Part shown: piece after piece, positions 1 to 37,800 of the stretch | How positions within the stretch are numbered: position 1 is the first letter of the stretch | Layout: each line of letters starts with the position of its first letter | Assembly (NCBI RefSeq): GCF_016859285.1 | Contig: NC_053416.1 | Location: 16,138,501-16,202,500 of the forward strand | DNA: 64,000 nucleotides | Source of the DNA: Xiphias gladius | Taxonomy: Eukaryota > Chordata > Actinopteri > Istiophoriformes > Xiphiidae | Direction of reading: 5' to 3' | Made by a program: the position numbers and the translations under genes | The notes under the pieces: model-generated | Told to the model about the DNA's origin: nothing | The model's database searches: none | The model's input: the letters and a program-made list of their open reading frames with translations, nothing else

Positions 1-3000
1 TTGCAAAACCGCACATTTTAATTAATTTAAATAACCACTCTGCTCTTTATTTCTGCACTAGCTAGCTGCTCCCGAAGAGAAATACTTCCAGCAGGTAACT
101 CCATGTCAGTTCCTGCACAGATTAAACAAATGCGATACAGCGTTTTAATTTGTGAGCGTCAAAGTTGCAGGTAGGTGTATTTTTGAGCCTTGGAGTGCAC
201 CTTGAGAACTTTTTCTCGTCTCGTTTCTCCCCGCTTCCTGTCTTTATGCTAAGAGAAGCTGATCACGTCCAGGCTCTTGTTCCATAGTTAATTCACAGTC
301 ATGAGAGTGGTATCAATCTTTTTGTCTAACTCTTGGTAAGAAAGTGGATTAGCATGTTTCCAAAAAAGTCAAACTATACATTCAACTATAACTAACTGAC
401 TACATATTTGGTCAACGTAAAAAATTAACTTTGCAAAATTATTTGTGTATTTATGGTTGTGCTAAAGTTTTACAAATAAAGTAATAAGCGTCTTATGATA
501 TAGAACAGTTAGAATAAAAATAACTAATTAAACCGCAATTAAAGTCAGATGAATGAATCTGGAAGTGAGAAAATCCAAATAAATTTTTCCTCGTGACATA
601 TGGAGGACCACAGGTGTCATGAAAATGGTTATAAAACACTTCATTGATCAATATGACATTTGATTAAGTAACAGCTACTTGGAAAATGTTGCTGTTAGAG
701 TATCATGAAAAAAAGGGTGATGCATTAATATACTCGTGAATAGCTAATATTGCTTACGATGTAAATGAATCACATACAAGATGGCTTTGGATTTTATGAA
801 TTGCTTGTGCTGTTGACAGGTGTTGCAAGTAACTGTGAGTTAATTATCTGGGAACTCACAGCTGGATAAGCCACAGTTTAGTGGAATAGGCCATTTCTTA
901 GTCCTGTTAACCCCTACTGTTGTGCCAGGACAGCATGCCAGTAAAAACAGTATTTAAAGGAGGGGTCAGCAAATATAGCTGCGAACAGGTCATTGCCACT
1001 ACAGAAATACTTTTTTTTTAAGTTAATCTTATTTAAAATTTGGTTTGCACACTTTTCCTCTTTATATGACAGTCAGCTCTTCAAAAACCCTGTCATTTCA
1101 AGGCAATGTGAGGCAATTTAAATGGTAGATGATGGACTTATTATATATCATTATTTTTGTGTACAGCACATGTGTATAGCACGATCAAATACGGTTCAAG
1201 AATTTTGCGCAAAATCCAGTATAGTTTCCTGTTTTTCATCATCACTCTCTGGTATACGCGGACCAAGACATATTGGCAACTTCAAGGACATCCCACGGGC
1301 ACCTAGGACAGGTATTGGACACTCTGCTTTCAATTGAGTCTCTAAAGTGTTATGGATTTTGTGGTGTGTTTTCCCGACCAGCTTGAACAGGCCTAAGTCA
1401 GTCACACCTTGTGTGAGCCTCACTGTTTCATGCTGCAGAGGCTCGCTGCCTGATGAGCCACACTGGCTCCATTTCTAGAGTTTTATTAGTCATCCTGCCA
1501 CTAATCACATGCTCAGCCTCATCTGTCAGAAAGAAAGTGGCTCTGTCGTCCTGACTGGCAGTCTGAGGACATAAAATCACAACAAAATTGCATCAACGAC
1601 TGTTTCACTTCCAGCATTAGATACGTAGCGTCATTGCCTTCTCAAATGATCAGGTATCTAAATGTAAACATTGCCCCTAATGTAGCAGTACCAGCCACCA
1701 GCTGTTGCTGATGTTGCAGTTAAAATCAGGGTTAGGGCCCCACCTAGTGGCAATTCTTCGCAGAAGGTGTCTGTGAATTAATTTAAAGAATAAATAATGA
1801 ATGAATGAATTAAGAATAAAAATATGGATTAGGAATAGAGTTGGCTATTGAAATTGTGTTTTTTAGGTAGCAAACAAATCTGATACTGACAAAAAATCTC
1901 AACTCCTCTCATATCCTGTTGCTTTCAGTGATGTTTCTTTTGAAAAGAGTTTTTACTCGTATATGAAAGCTTCCCACTGGTCACCAGAGTTTTGGCTAGA
2001 AATTCAACCAATAGAAAGTGATCTGATCAATTAAAACTTTGCCAGAGATGTACATCAACACTCATGATTCAAAATGTTATAAATCTGCCACATGAGTCAT
2101 ATTCACTTCTGGTTTCCTACGGTGTAGATTCAACAAGGGCGCTTGTGCTGTTTTTCATCAAAATGTCCATGCAGATATTGTCCATATTTATTTATATGCA
2201 TTTAGTAACACATCTTGGTTCTGAATATCAAAATACGAAATAAAGATTTAAGACACTAAAAGGAGTCTGAGAGTCAGCTTTTCAGTTGTAGGTATTTTCA
2301 TCAGTCAGGCCTACATACTGTACCATACCTGTTCTACTCAGAGTTCGAGTAAACATTTCTTTTTCTCTATCTTTGTACAGCACCTTCATGCCTGAGTCAG
2401 TGTTTCTCAAACTCCCAAAAAACCAAGCACCCAAAAATCAATCCATCCTGCTGCTCCATTGCTGATCACCCAGGGTATGTTCAATGAAAACATTTGGCGC
2501 CGGTTTGCATCTTTATTCTGGTTTAACAGCAAGTTTTCCCCCCAACTGTGTGCAACACTTAAGATTAGTTTGCTTCTGTTTGTTGGGTGCATTTCTAAAC
2601 TAGTACATCCATGATGAAATCCAATCAGAGCAATGAAGTGGGCCTACAATATATAAACACCACATTATACTTTCAAACAGCCACCAATGCATCATTTTGA
2701 ACCATTAAACACATCTGAGAACTACTGGAAAGAGGACACAAAAGGACCCTTTCATTTGCTATTACTTTTTTTTTTTAGCCTGTGATGGCCTGCACATCTT
2801 TCGAGGTCAACAGCATGTGATCCCTGTTTAATACAATGGATGAAATGAGCAAATATTCCTATATCACATGACCAAGGTCCAGTTTGATAAAGAAAACGGA
2901 TGAAATTTTACTTGTTGCCAAAACTCATTGAATTGCAATGTGTAAAGGGCTGCCCCAAATAAAACCAAGAACAGGGGGAAAAGCGAGAAGAAGGTAATGT

Positions 3001-4832
3001 TGCGAGAATACCGAAGAGCAGTGCGGTCAAATTTTTTATTGCCAGGAGCGGCAATGAAGATGAAAAGCAAGCGAGCATCACAAGCAATGAAATGAGTCAT
3101 TCTCATGTTTCAGACCAGTTGTCATAACTGTTGCTGAGAGCAGTGATAAATCAAACTACTGTATGTTAAAGATGCTGGTGAGCGTAATTATAACAGCAAC
3201 TGAATGATCAGTAAATACAACTTGAGGACTTATCCCCTTATCTGTTCGGGTAGTAAGCAGTGCAGTGACGTCTGTCACCTACCATTTATATTGGGAAATA
3301 AGGTGATAAAAATTTACTTAAATATGAAATAATTACTAGTCATGAAAGCTGAGATGAATGCAATGAAAAATGGGCCAGCAGATTTAGAAGTTTCCTTACA
3401 TTTTCACCTCCGGCTCCACACTCTGAATGTTTGGCTTCTACCAGTTCACATTCGCTGTGCACATAGGATTAAATCGAAGGAGCACGCAGATCGCACCTGC
3501 TGGGCCAAAGGAGAAGCTTCTTAGTCCCTAGGTTTGTTGGTTGTTCTTTTGTTTTGTTTTTGTTTATTTTTATGTTTTAAATGAAAAATAAAATATTTTG
3601 TCACTATTTCCATTAATAGCGTTTTAAAAACACTTTAACTTTACTGTAGTAAATGTGATTGTGGGCAAAGTTGTGTTGTGCAAAAGAAGCTAAAAACTAA
3701 TTCCTTAAATACACCTTAACAATATTAGACTATTTGTTGTCTGTTTCGGTCGTAGAAAATAGGATAAGTTGTTCAAATCTTAAAAAAAGGGATTTTTGCT
3801 ACATACTTTGATAAACAGATAGAGGAGCAACGCCTTTTTGAAATGAACATCTGTATGCATCGATGTGAATAAGTTGTATTTTTTGTAAGGGCTAACTATA
3901 AAGACAAGAGGATATCTTTGACATGCAATTATCGTGAAAATACCATACAGTCATTGTGTTGCACAAAGATTAAACAGCAAGACTGTGTTTCTGCCTAAAT
4001 GAAATGAGAAGAGAGTAAATGTCATATACCTCTATTGATGACAATAGGAACTGCAACAGACGCAGGGCACTACCTCCTGCTTATATTTACAGATATACAT
4101 AAAAAACTGTGGGTCCTCTGGGTGAAAACATTAGTCTCTAAAAATGCAGTAAAGGCTTTGAGTTGTGTTCAAAATCCTTAAATCCTTGTGTTTCCAGTAC
4201 TTAAGATCATTACCAATTTAAATGTTTTGTCTCCCATTAATATGATGTACCAAAGCAGCATTCGTTTTTTAAAATAAGATCAAATCGAGGGCTATGGCTA
4301 TAGTCTGTGTAAGAGTTCCCCAGATCACATGTGTTAGGTTGGGATCAGTGGCTGAGAATAGATGAGCAAGGCACGGGGGTCTGTCTGTGTCATGGGTGGC
4401 TAAATGAAGAGTGAGGTGGGACCAGGCGAGAATTTGCCTTACAGTCAACACTCAGGGAACAAAACGAGGGTTTGGAAATTCATAAGCATTTGGGGTTGTA
4501 GGTGGTCATAAATATTTGTGAAGTTAATACAGCTTTTCTTGATTTTATTACCATTGAGGTAAGTTCTGAACACTGACCCACAATTCAGTCCATAGATTTA
4601 ATTAACAAATGGGTACCAAGTGTTTTGATGTGGCCTTACTGCAGTGCTCAGAAAATGTGTTTAATGACATTTCCTGTGGCACAAAAGCAAAACCATGTAT
4701 TGTGGTGCATATTGCATCGCTGAATTGCTTAAATCACAATTTTGGTTTTGCAAAATGAGCGACAGGCGGCCAGGTCGAGCAGATTAGTTTGCATCAACCC
4801 TGGCGGCGTGAAATCAAAAGGAGCCTGCCTAG
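1..4832. other. gene-poor upstream region
   Basis: AT-rich DNA with no exon that I can support by homology or a consistent splice-site and phase pattern. It contains short A/T runs and a small AATG-type simple repeat near 1795-1812. One anonymous minus-strand reading frame (1196-1423) is discussed under findings. Distal regulatory elements of the downstream calcineurin gene could lie here, but nothing in the sequence alone identifies them. Confidence 0.6.
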
Positions 4833-5046
4833 TTGTTCTGGATGTCACATCTGCCTGAACCAAGGACCATACGCTCTCATCTTCAGGCGTACCCGTGTTT
4901 CGAGAATACCGACAAATGGCGCGCCGTGCGTGCGTGGGGGCAACCCCGTCTCAGCGTCCATCTGATGGCAGCATCAGGCAGTCCCGTGAAACATTTGCGT
5001 GGGAGTTCCCTTCACCGCCATGTCGGGATAGTGCACCCCCCCCCCC

Positions 5047-5081
<35 letters not shown>

Positions 5082-5339
5082 TCCGTGCATCCTCCCCCAC
5101 ATGAACAGCTTAGCACAGCAGCAGCAGCGGCAGCAGCAGCTCCTACAGCATCCAGCATCCATCCCTGCCTGGGGAGCAGCAGTCCTACCCGGCGCAGCGC
5201 CGACGCACGGAGGGGGCGCATCATCTGAGTGATGCCACAGCATCAGCCGCGTTTCGACAACAAATACCGAGAGTAGAGCCTAAAAGAGGAAGAGAGAGAA
5301 AAAAAAAAAACGCTCCCGCCTCGAAGACAGCAACTGCAC
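4833..5339 (+). promoter_or_regulatory. GC-rich promoter / 5' UTR region of the calcineurin A gene
   Basis: Base composition changes sharply here from AT-rich to GC- and CpG-rich, directly upstream of the first coding exon. The stretch includes a C-run followed by a CT microsatellite (5038-5077), a CAG/GCAGCAG-rich patch near 5117-5140 and an A-run near 5301-5310. There is no obvious TATA box at a fixed distance, which fits a dispersed CpG-type vertebrate promoter. The transcription start cannot be placed from sequence alone. Confidence 0.55.
5038..5077. repeat. poly-C plus (CT)n homopyrimidine tract
   Basis: A run of C followed by about 15 CT dinucleotides gives a strictly pyrimidine strand (broken by one G) of about 40 bases. 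It lies about 260 bases before the start codon. Confidence 0.9.
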
Positions 5340-30815
<25,476 letters not shown>

Positions 30816-33258
30816 TGTGCTGCCTGAGCCTCAGAACTGTGCCGCTGTTGCGCTGTGCAGCAAGACATTGCCAAATCGGGAATTCAGGCCTCAGAACATA
30901 GAAATCAAATGGGCCCACAGACAGAACATGAAATCTGCAGCACATCTAAAACAGGCAAAAAGGTCATTTTTTTCATGACAGTGTCATCGCACAGTTGGGG
31001 GAGGGGGGAGCTGGGGTTCACAGCAGAGGGCAGGGATAAGGAGAGGCCAGCCGGCTGCAGCTTGACTGAAAAGGTGTGACTTAAAGTGGTCCCTGCCCGG
31101 TGTTCCCTTTCTCAGTTCAATTACAGACTGAATTGTCGGGGGCTGTGTTGCTCTGAGCGCTGACAAATGTCTGCTCCTTCATACCAGGGCCTGACAAGAG
31201 ACATAATTGCAGTATCCATGCCACACAAATCATTTTACTATTTTACAAAGTGTTTATTATGAATCACTCACAAATTCACTTCTGAGGAAAATAACCTTGT
31301 TTACCTACATGTTTTGCTAGTATTGACAAGTCGCACCACTTTGTGAGAAAGAAAGCAAAGAGAAGCAAAGCAAAATGTATACCTCTTAAAACTGGCAGTG
31401 CAATCTTACCAGTGGACTTAAATTTATTGATTTACCTTGCTGTAAGATGCTGTCATCCTGCAAGTGAAAGAGGACCGGGTGCTCACAGCTCTGCCCTAAC
31501 CACCAAAGCCACTGCAGTCGGAGATCAAACTCCACCTTGGGTATGTCTCAATACTCTCTAGTACTACTCCTTTCCTCACCTTCCTCTTTATCAGTCATCT
31601 CCTAGCAAGAAGTAACTTGGAGGGGATGAGGGAAGAAAGTAAGGGGATGAAAAGAGCACTTGGAAAATTTGGATCCTCAACTTACTGTAGGTACCTCAGC
31701 ATCACAGATTAAACACCAAGATTCAACATCTGAAAATGTCCTCAAAAGGAACACGCCATCACGTATGAAGATGCAACTTCCTCAACGTCTGTAGGTGAAT
31801 CTCAAAGGGTCATTTTTTTATCGAGCTGATCCTCAGAGTTATTTTCTTCCTCTTCACTAACTATTTAAGCATCTCACCTCACAAAAGAATGACATTTGAT
31901 CAAGCTATACCTCACAAATGTCCAAAATTCATGCAATTCACTTTCTTGAAAGCATACATTTGAGCATCCTCCAACTGAGGTAGGCTTTGGAATCATGATT
32001 TTCTCATCTTTTCTGCATTGCTGTGGCTGGCAACAAAGCAGCATTAACACCTGTTTCTGGACCACAGAGGAAAAGAGAAGAAGTGATTTTGAACTTTGTG
32101 ACATCCTCTGCTGTCACACACTACCTAATTATTTCGCACCTGCTTGTTGCTAAAAAGAAAGTCAAAAAATGTGTGCAGTCACTCAAGTATACATTAGCGC
32201 CCTGTGAGTTTGTGCACTTTTCGCTGTGCTGCAAATTCAATGCGATTTCATGCCTAAGAGCTAAACAGAGTATTTTATCAAAGTGAGAAGGAAATTCTAC
32301 AAATTTATTTAACAATCACACATCATTGTGTCATTTGAAATAAGCAAGCTTAGATCAATCCTGAAATTTATTGACGGGATTTGAAGAATGTATCCTGACC
32401 AGGATTTAGTTGATTAATGCTACTTTTGTGAACAAATTCGATAACAATTTTTTTTTTCACTAAAATTAACCTTACATTAATTTGAAGTAGTCAGAAGTAC
32501 TTCCTTCATGAAAACTAAGCACAGAGCAGACCGGGCATGTATTTTATGAATCCATCCATATTGCATCTAAGTGCGTTAATCTTATATCATTTCTTGTTTT
32601 TCAATCAACTTTTCTAAGCTAATTTTACCGTGGAGTACAGTGGAGAAACAGGCTGAAGAAAAACTTCACTGACGAGTGCACCCACACTGTGATCCAAAGT
32701 ATACATAATTTCACATGTCCAAATATTGTGTCAAAATACTTTGATGAAAAGTCAGTTACATTCTAAAATGCCGTGTTGCACTGAAGGGGTCTTTTCAACT
32801 GATGGAAGAAGAGAAAAAGAAAAACAAAATTAAAACCGAAAACATTCTGGTTCTTTCAAAATGTATGATTTGGGAAAGTCGATACCAGTGAAACCCCAAC
32901 CTCAAACTACACATACTATCACATAAATTTCTAGAATTTGCTTTCATACATCAGTATTTTTTCTACCTTAAATTCCATCTTTCTATTTAATGATAAAGGT
33001 ATGTCAGTTAAGGATGGACAAATGATTTTTAACACAGCCTCTATGGTACGGAACGCATCAATGCATGCAATTAAGTTCCTAATTGTTGTGTGAGATTATA
33101 ATTGTGATAGTTGTGTTTCAAATAGTAAGCTTGAATTATTTTATTTTTCAATTATATTTGTTGTTTAATTTGTCTTGTTTTATAAATTTTATAAATAGGC
33201 TTCCTTTGATTGGTTTGTCCATTTTTTCATTCTGTTATTTACTACCACTGCTTTTTTT

Positions 33259-33279
33259 TATATATATATATATATATAT
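33259..33279. repeat. (TA)n microsatellite
   Basis: About ten TA dinucleotides in the inferred 3' UTR of the calcineurin gene. Confidence 0.85.
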
Positions 33280-33727
33280 TGGTTTATTATATGAAGAGGT
33301 GTGAAGCCTTGTGTTTATTTATTTTTTTTGTTGTACTGATGTACAGAAAATGTTCAATAGTGTGAATGAATATAATCTCAGTGAAAAGCCACTTTCAGGC
33401 TGCAAAAGCATGATAGCATGGTTTTCAGATGTAAACGAACTGGACACAAAGAAAATCATGTGTCGCACTTACATTTAACAGGAAACATTACTCTGGTTAT
33501 ATTTACTGCTGATATTATTATTGTTACAATTTAGCTTATGGTTATTTTCATTCCTCTGTTTCTGGTTCTTGTATGGTCTACATGCATATTTCAACAAACA
33601 GATATAATAGATTTTATCTTGCAACATTTTTTATTATCTATGGGAATATGTTTTGTCATTTGACTTCCTAGACAATTCACACATTGTAAGCATGCCCTAT
33701 GGGACAAATCACATTTTTTTACTCTTG

Positions 33728-33733
33728 AATAAA
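33728..33733 (+). terminator. AATAAA polyadenylation signal (calcineurin gene)
   Basis: Canonical hexamer 2.9 kb after the stop codon and about 1 kb before the next gene. A GT-containing stretch (TGTGTTGC) follows about 20 bases later. Confidence 0.5.
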
Positions 33734-34047
33734 ATATGCATGAACAAAAATGTGTTGCATAGTTTCTAACTGACTGATGGAGGTATTAATGCCATTTTTA
33801 GCTTTCAGCCTGACGTACATCCAGATACAACCCGTCAATGCAGAAGTAAGTGGCTTACTTGTGTTCAGTGTAGCCAACCAAGAATATCAGCTAAACTTTA
33901 TAAAGTTGATTTCTGTATCAGAACCATCACACGACGGTATCTTCCATCCAATTAAATCTGTGATAATGTCCTGTCCAAATGCTTTCTGCTTTTTTCATTC
34001 TGTGAGCGCAGCAATGTGCCACTTCGGCTAAGAACAACAAGAACAAC

Positions 34048-34080
<33 letters not shown>

Positions 34081-34091
34081 AATATATATAT
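34048..34091. repeat. (AAT)n / (AAAT)n simple repeat
   Basis: About ten AAT units turn into AAAT units and then a short AT run, between the calcineurin 3' end and the dnajc18 promoter. Confidence 0.9.
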
Positions 34092-34439
34092 CAGCCACCA
34101 AATACAGCCTACTTGAGTCCATTTTGTACATTAGTCTCCATCATAGGCAAGTGAAGGCATCACAAGCAAGTGTCAGAGATGTGCCTTTAATGAAAGACCT
34201 TGAATGTAGCAGCACAACCACTGGTCACCTGCTGCTGTTACTCAACCTTCTGGGTTGTTTAAGTACTAGGTGACCGGTATGAAAAGCGGTGAGATGGGGC
34301 AAAAGGCTCAGCGCCTAACTTGCTGAGAAAGGGACAAAAAAAAAAAAAGTAAATAATGTTTTGAATCAGTATCAGGGCGATTTTCCAGATTTCAGAGCTC
34401 ACTCCAGAGGATGTGACGTCGCTCCTGTCTTGCCTCCAC

Positions 34440-34802
34440 CTCTTGTCCATCGCAGCGCCGTTTAATTTGACACGGTGGCCCCTTTAAACGCCGCTAAAAA
34501 CAGACCGATACGACCGTCCGTTTTCCCTACCTTCGGCTCAAAAGAAATGGCCCGGCCGCGGGCCCGCCCGCAGCCCGCCAGCAACGGCCGTCGCCTGCTA
34601 ATCGGGCAGGGCGAGGGACGCTGAGCGGCGGCGGCGGCGGCGGCGGCAGGCTCAACGGCCAGCTGCCCGCAAACCAAAGCTAGGCGGCTACCTGTCGTTA
34701 GCTGCGGCGGCTCGCCTTGCCATATGATATTGACGCACGTTGCACGGGGACAGACCTCCGCGGACGGCGACTGGATCGGCACGACAAGCCCGCGACGGCG
34801 AG
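34440..34802 (+). promoter_or_regulatory. dnajc18: CpG-rich promoter / 5' UTR of dnajc18 with (CGG)7
   Basis: A clear CpG island surrounds the first coding exon, with GGCCGCGGGCCCGCCCGC-type sequence. A run of seven CGG/GGC units occupies about 34626-34647, 155 bases before the start codon. There is no evident TATA box. The transcription start is not determinable, so whether the CGG run is transcribed is unknown. Confidence 0.7.
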
Positions 34803-37800
34803 ATGGACAAAGACGAGGCAGACCGGCTGATAGAGAAGGCGAAGCTGTGTCTGCGGTCCGGACAGAAAGACCGGGCGCTGCAGCTGCTCCGTGAAGCGCA
34901 GAATATTTACCCCAGCACCCGGGCCAGAGGTAAAATTAGCTGACGCACATTCTGCAATGGCAGTAACGTTGTGTCGTTAGCTAACGTTGCTCGACTACCG
35001 AACTTGTCGCAGCCTGTTAGCTGTAGAAAAGGCATTGTCGGATTTCCAGGACGGGTGCTTGCAATTGCTATTTTCAGACGGGGGCAAAATTGAGCTTTCT
35101 TGCATTAGTGCTCAATGCGTTTTCAAGCTGTTTGTGTAGGCTGCGTGCTGAAATGTAGGGCTGTTCGGGGGCTCCCTCCCCCCTTGCAGTTCACAGACGG
35201 CACCACAGACTGTTGAGGAAGCGCTGTGTTCAAATCTGATGCTGTTTCCAGTTGCCTTTGCAGTAAAGCCATCCTAACCAGTATAGTTAAGCCCTTTGGA
35301 CACAACATGCATGAGGCAGTTAAATGCCACAGGGTCAAGCCTTTTGTGTTATGTTGCATGTATTGTGCAAGAAGTGGAAAACTCTTGATGTACACTGCAC
35401 CGTCAGTCCCACTCTGGTCATATATAGATGGGGGGGGGAAGGGAAAACCTGAATGAAATGAATGGGGGAAACATGGTCAAATGCTTTCATGCAGGGCACA
35501 AGGAATCACTGAATGGTCTGAGTATGAAAATGACGCGAAGCAAATACTACGGCCCTCAGCTTCACCAGATCTTAACACTTATGGGAGATTTGGAAGCAGC
35601 GTCTTTGAAAGCGCTCTCCACCACCATCATCAAAACACCAAATAAGGGGTTTTGGAAAAGTGGCAGAGTTTCAGAGATGTATATATTCCGTGTCAAGAAG
35701 CCTTGAATCTCTTAATACACCTTACTAAGATACTTAATGTTGAGTTTTCCTTTTATTTGGCAACCATCTGTATGTTCAGGACCTCTCATGTGGACTGCTG
35801 CCTAGTGGCCGTCATTTCCATGGGGATTTTGACTGATACCAATACTCCTCTTGTTTAAGCTATCTGTATTTCCACCTGAATTGTCAGTTGACCTCAGACA
35901 CTCTTGTTCATAGTGCTGATCGATGCCATAGTAAGAAATGGGGGCACTGCTGCCCCAGAAGCAAACCACGTACCCCCACCAACAGGCTGGAGAGACGAGG
36001 ACATCAGAAACAATGATGTGAGGGGTGACGAAAAGAAGAGCTACACCGAGGAGCAACGCCAGGGTGTTCTCAGGTGCACAGGGACTCTTTACTCCACATT
36101 TGTTTTTTTCACAGTTACGTGGGGACAGACTGACCGCTGTCATTGTTCCGCACCATATAACTTTGGCTAGTCCCAGATGCCAATAAGTAAACAGCTCACA
36201 ATATTCCTGACTACCTGTGGTGTCCTGACAACAGATACAACACTCTGCCAGCTGCCCTTCTGTGACTGAGCAGTATGTTTTTTCCTCGTAAAGGGGAGCA
36301 CAATTATAGTGATTGTAATTGTAACTACTGCTAATGCTTTTGTTTGAAATAAAAGTGTACCCTTAAAATGGCCTGGAAAGGCTGTTAAGTTTCCATTGAC
36401 TTGTGTCTTTGCATGTAGATGATTGACTGTTGGACGGAGCTCTCTGTAAATGTACACGTACCTAACTACTGTGTGAAGAGTATACACATTTATTAACCTC
36501 ATATGAGTTTGAGAGAGAGTGCCTCTTTTTGCTTTGAAGTTCAGGCTTGTGTTTTGCAATCCATTATGCTTTGTTATTGCAGGATAAAGAATTGCAAGGA
36601 CTTTTATGAAATCCTCGGCGTTCCCAAAAATGCCAGCGATGAAGATTTGAAGAAGGCGTACAGGAAGTTGGCCCTCAAGTTTCACCCCGACAAGAATTTC
36701 GCTCCAGGAGCCACAGATGCTTTCAAAGGTACGAGTTTTGGCAGAGGACAAAGGAAAAAATGCTTTTTTTTTCTGTGAGATACAATATCTTTTTATTGTG
36801 CATTTGTATTGTATCTAAAAAACATTTTTTTTGTGTGACTGATTTTAATTTCTGAGCACCACTCTGCCATAATGATAAGACTCTACTGATCCCACAAAGG
36901 AAGTTCTTTTTTCACAGTTACCATGTCTCAGCAAAGGCTGAGGTCAGTTCAACAGCAGCACCTTCATGCGGGCAGTTTCTTGTTCAAACAAACTTCAGCA
37001 GAGCAGAGGTTTGAACCTTGATCAACCAGTTTTACCCATTATAATTGAGTTCAGAAATTCTGTGTTGAACTTCAATGTTCATTGCGAATAATGTCCATAA
37101 ATCCGCTTAGAAATCATAGACTAAAGACGCTCCTTGTAACTGCAGAACTTGCCTGAGAATCATCATGTTTTTAAGTTTTCTTCAGTACCAGAGAAATCCA
37201 GTGATAGACTTCTGTACATCCGTGGGTATATTGCAAATAAGAACTGCTAATAGTTAATTCGTCGTACTTTTAGTGGTGCCAATTTGCTAAAATCGAAACA
37301 AATACAGGTTAAATAAATGGGGCTCAAGTTTTAGCCCACAGCCAACCAGCTGAATCCAAAGCAACATTATACTTGCTGTTTACACCCCCCAAAACTATGG
37401 CTATGATTATCTATCAACTAGAGGTAAGACAAAGAAAATCTCTTAATGTAAACTTTTGTCATGTTGCGCTATACGTATATAATAATGGGGGCATAGTGTC
37501 AGATTTGACCTGATTTATGGGGAGTAAATACATGTCCTTGAAGTGGCCACTGCAAACTCCAGTACTCACCTATTTTAAGAGATGCCTCCCAGCATCATTG
37601 ATTGTTCTGTTCTGCTTTGGACATCATGCATCCCACGACAAAATCTTTCCCTCCTCTCCCAACAGCAATAGGAAATGCATATGCGGTGCTGAGCAATCCA
37701 GAGAAGAGACAACAGTATGACCAATATGGAGATCAGTCTGCGGCTTCGAACGCACCCCAACACTCTAGCCACAGTCGCCATGGACACTACCGAAACTTCC

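Larger units (their letters stand above)
30816..33750 (+). other. ppp3c: calcineurin gene 3' UTR
   Basis: AT-rich sequence of about 2.9 kb follows the TGA at 30813-30815 and has no further exon. It contains T-runs and a TA repeat (33259-33279). An AATAAA at 33728-33733 is the best polyadenylation signal before the next gene. The 3' end is inferred. Confidence 0.55.

Noticed and set aside
34740-34802. Longer dnajc18 N-terminus starting at a TTG codon
   Set aside because: There is no ATG in this extension; the ATG at 34803 has a good context and matches the family N-terminus.
36167-36751. Minus-strand frame of 194 codons across dnajc18 exon 3
   Set aside because: It covers the antisense of a J-domain exon plus intron, and has no family similarity that I can see.
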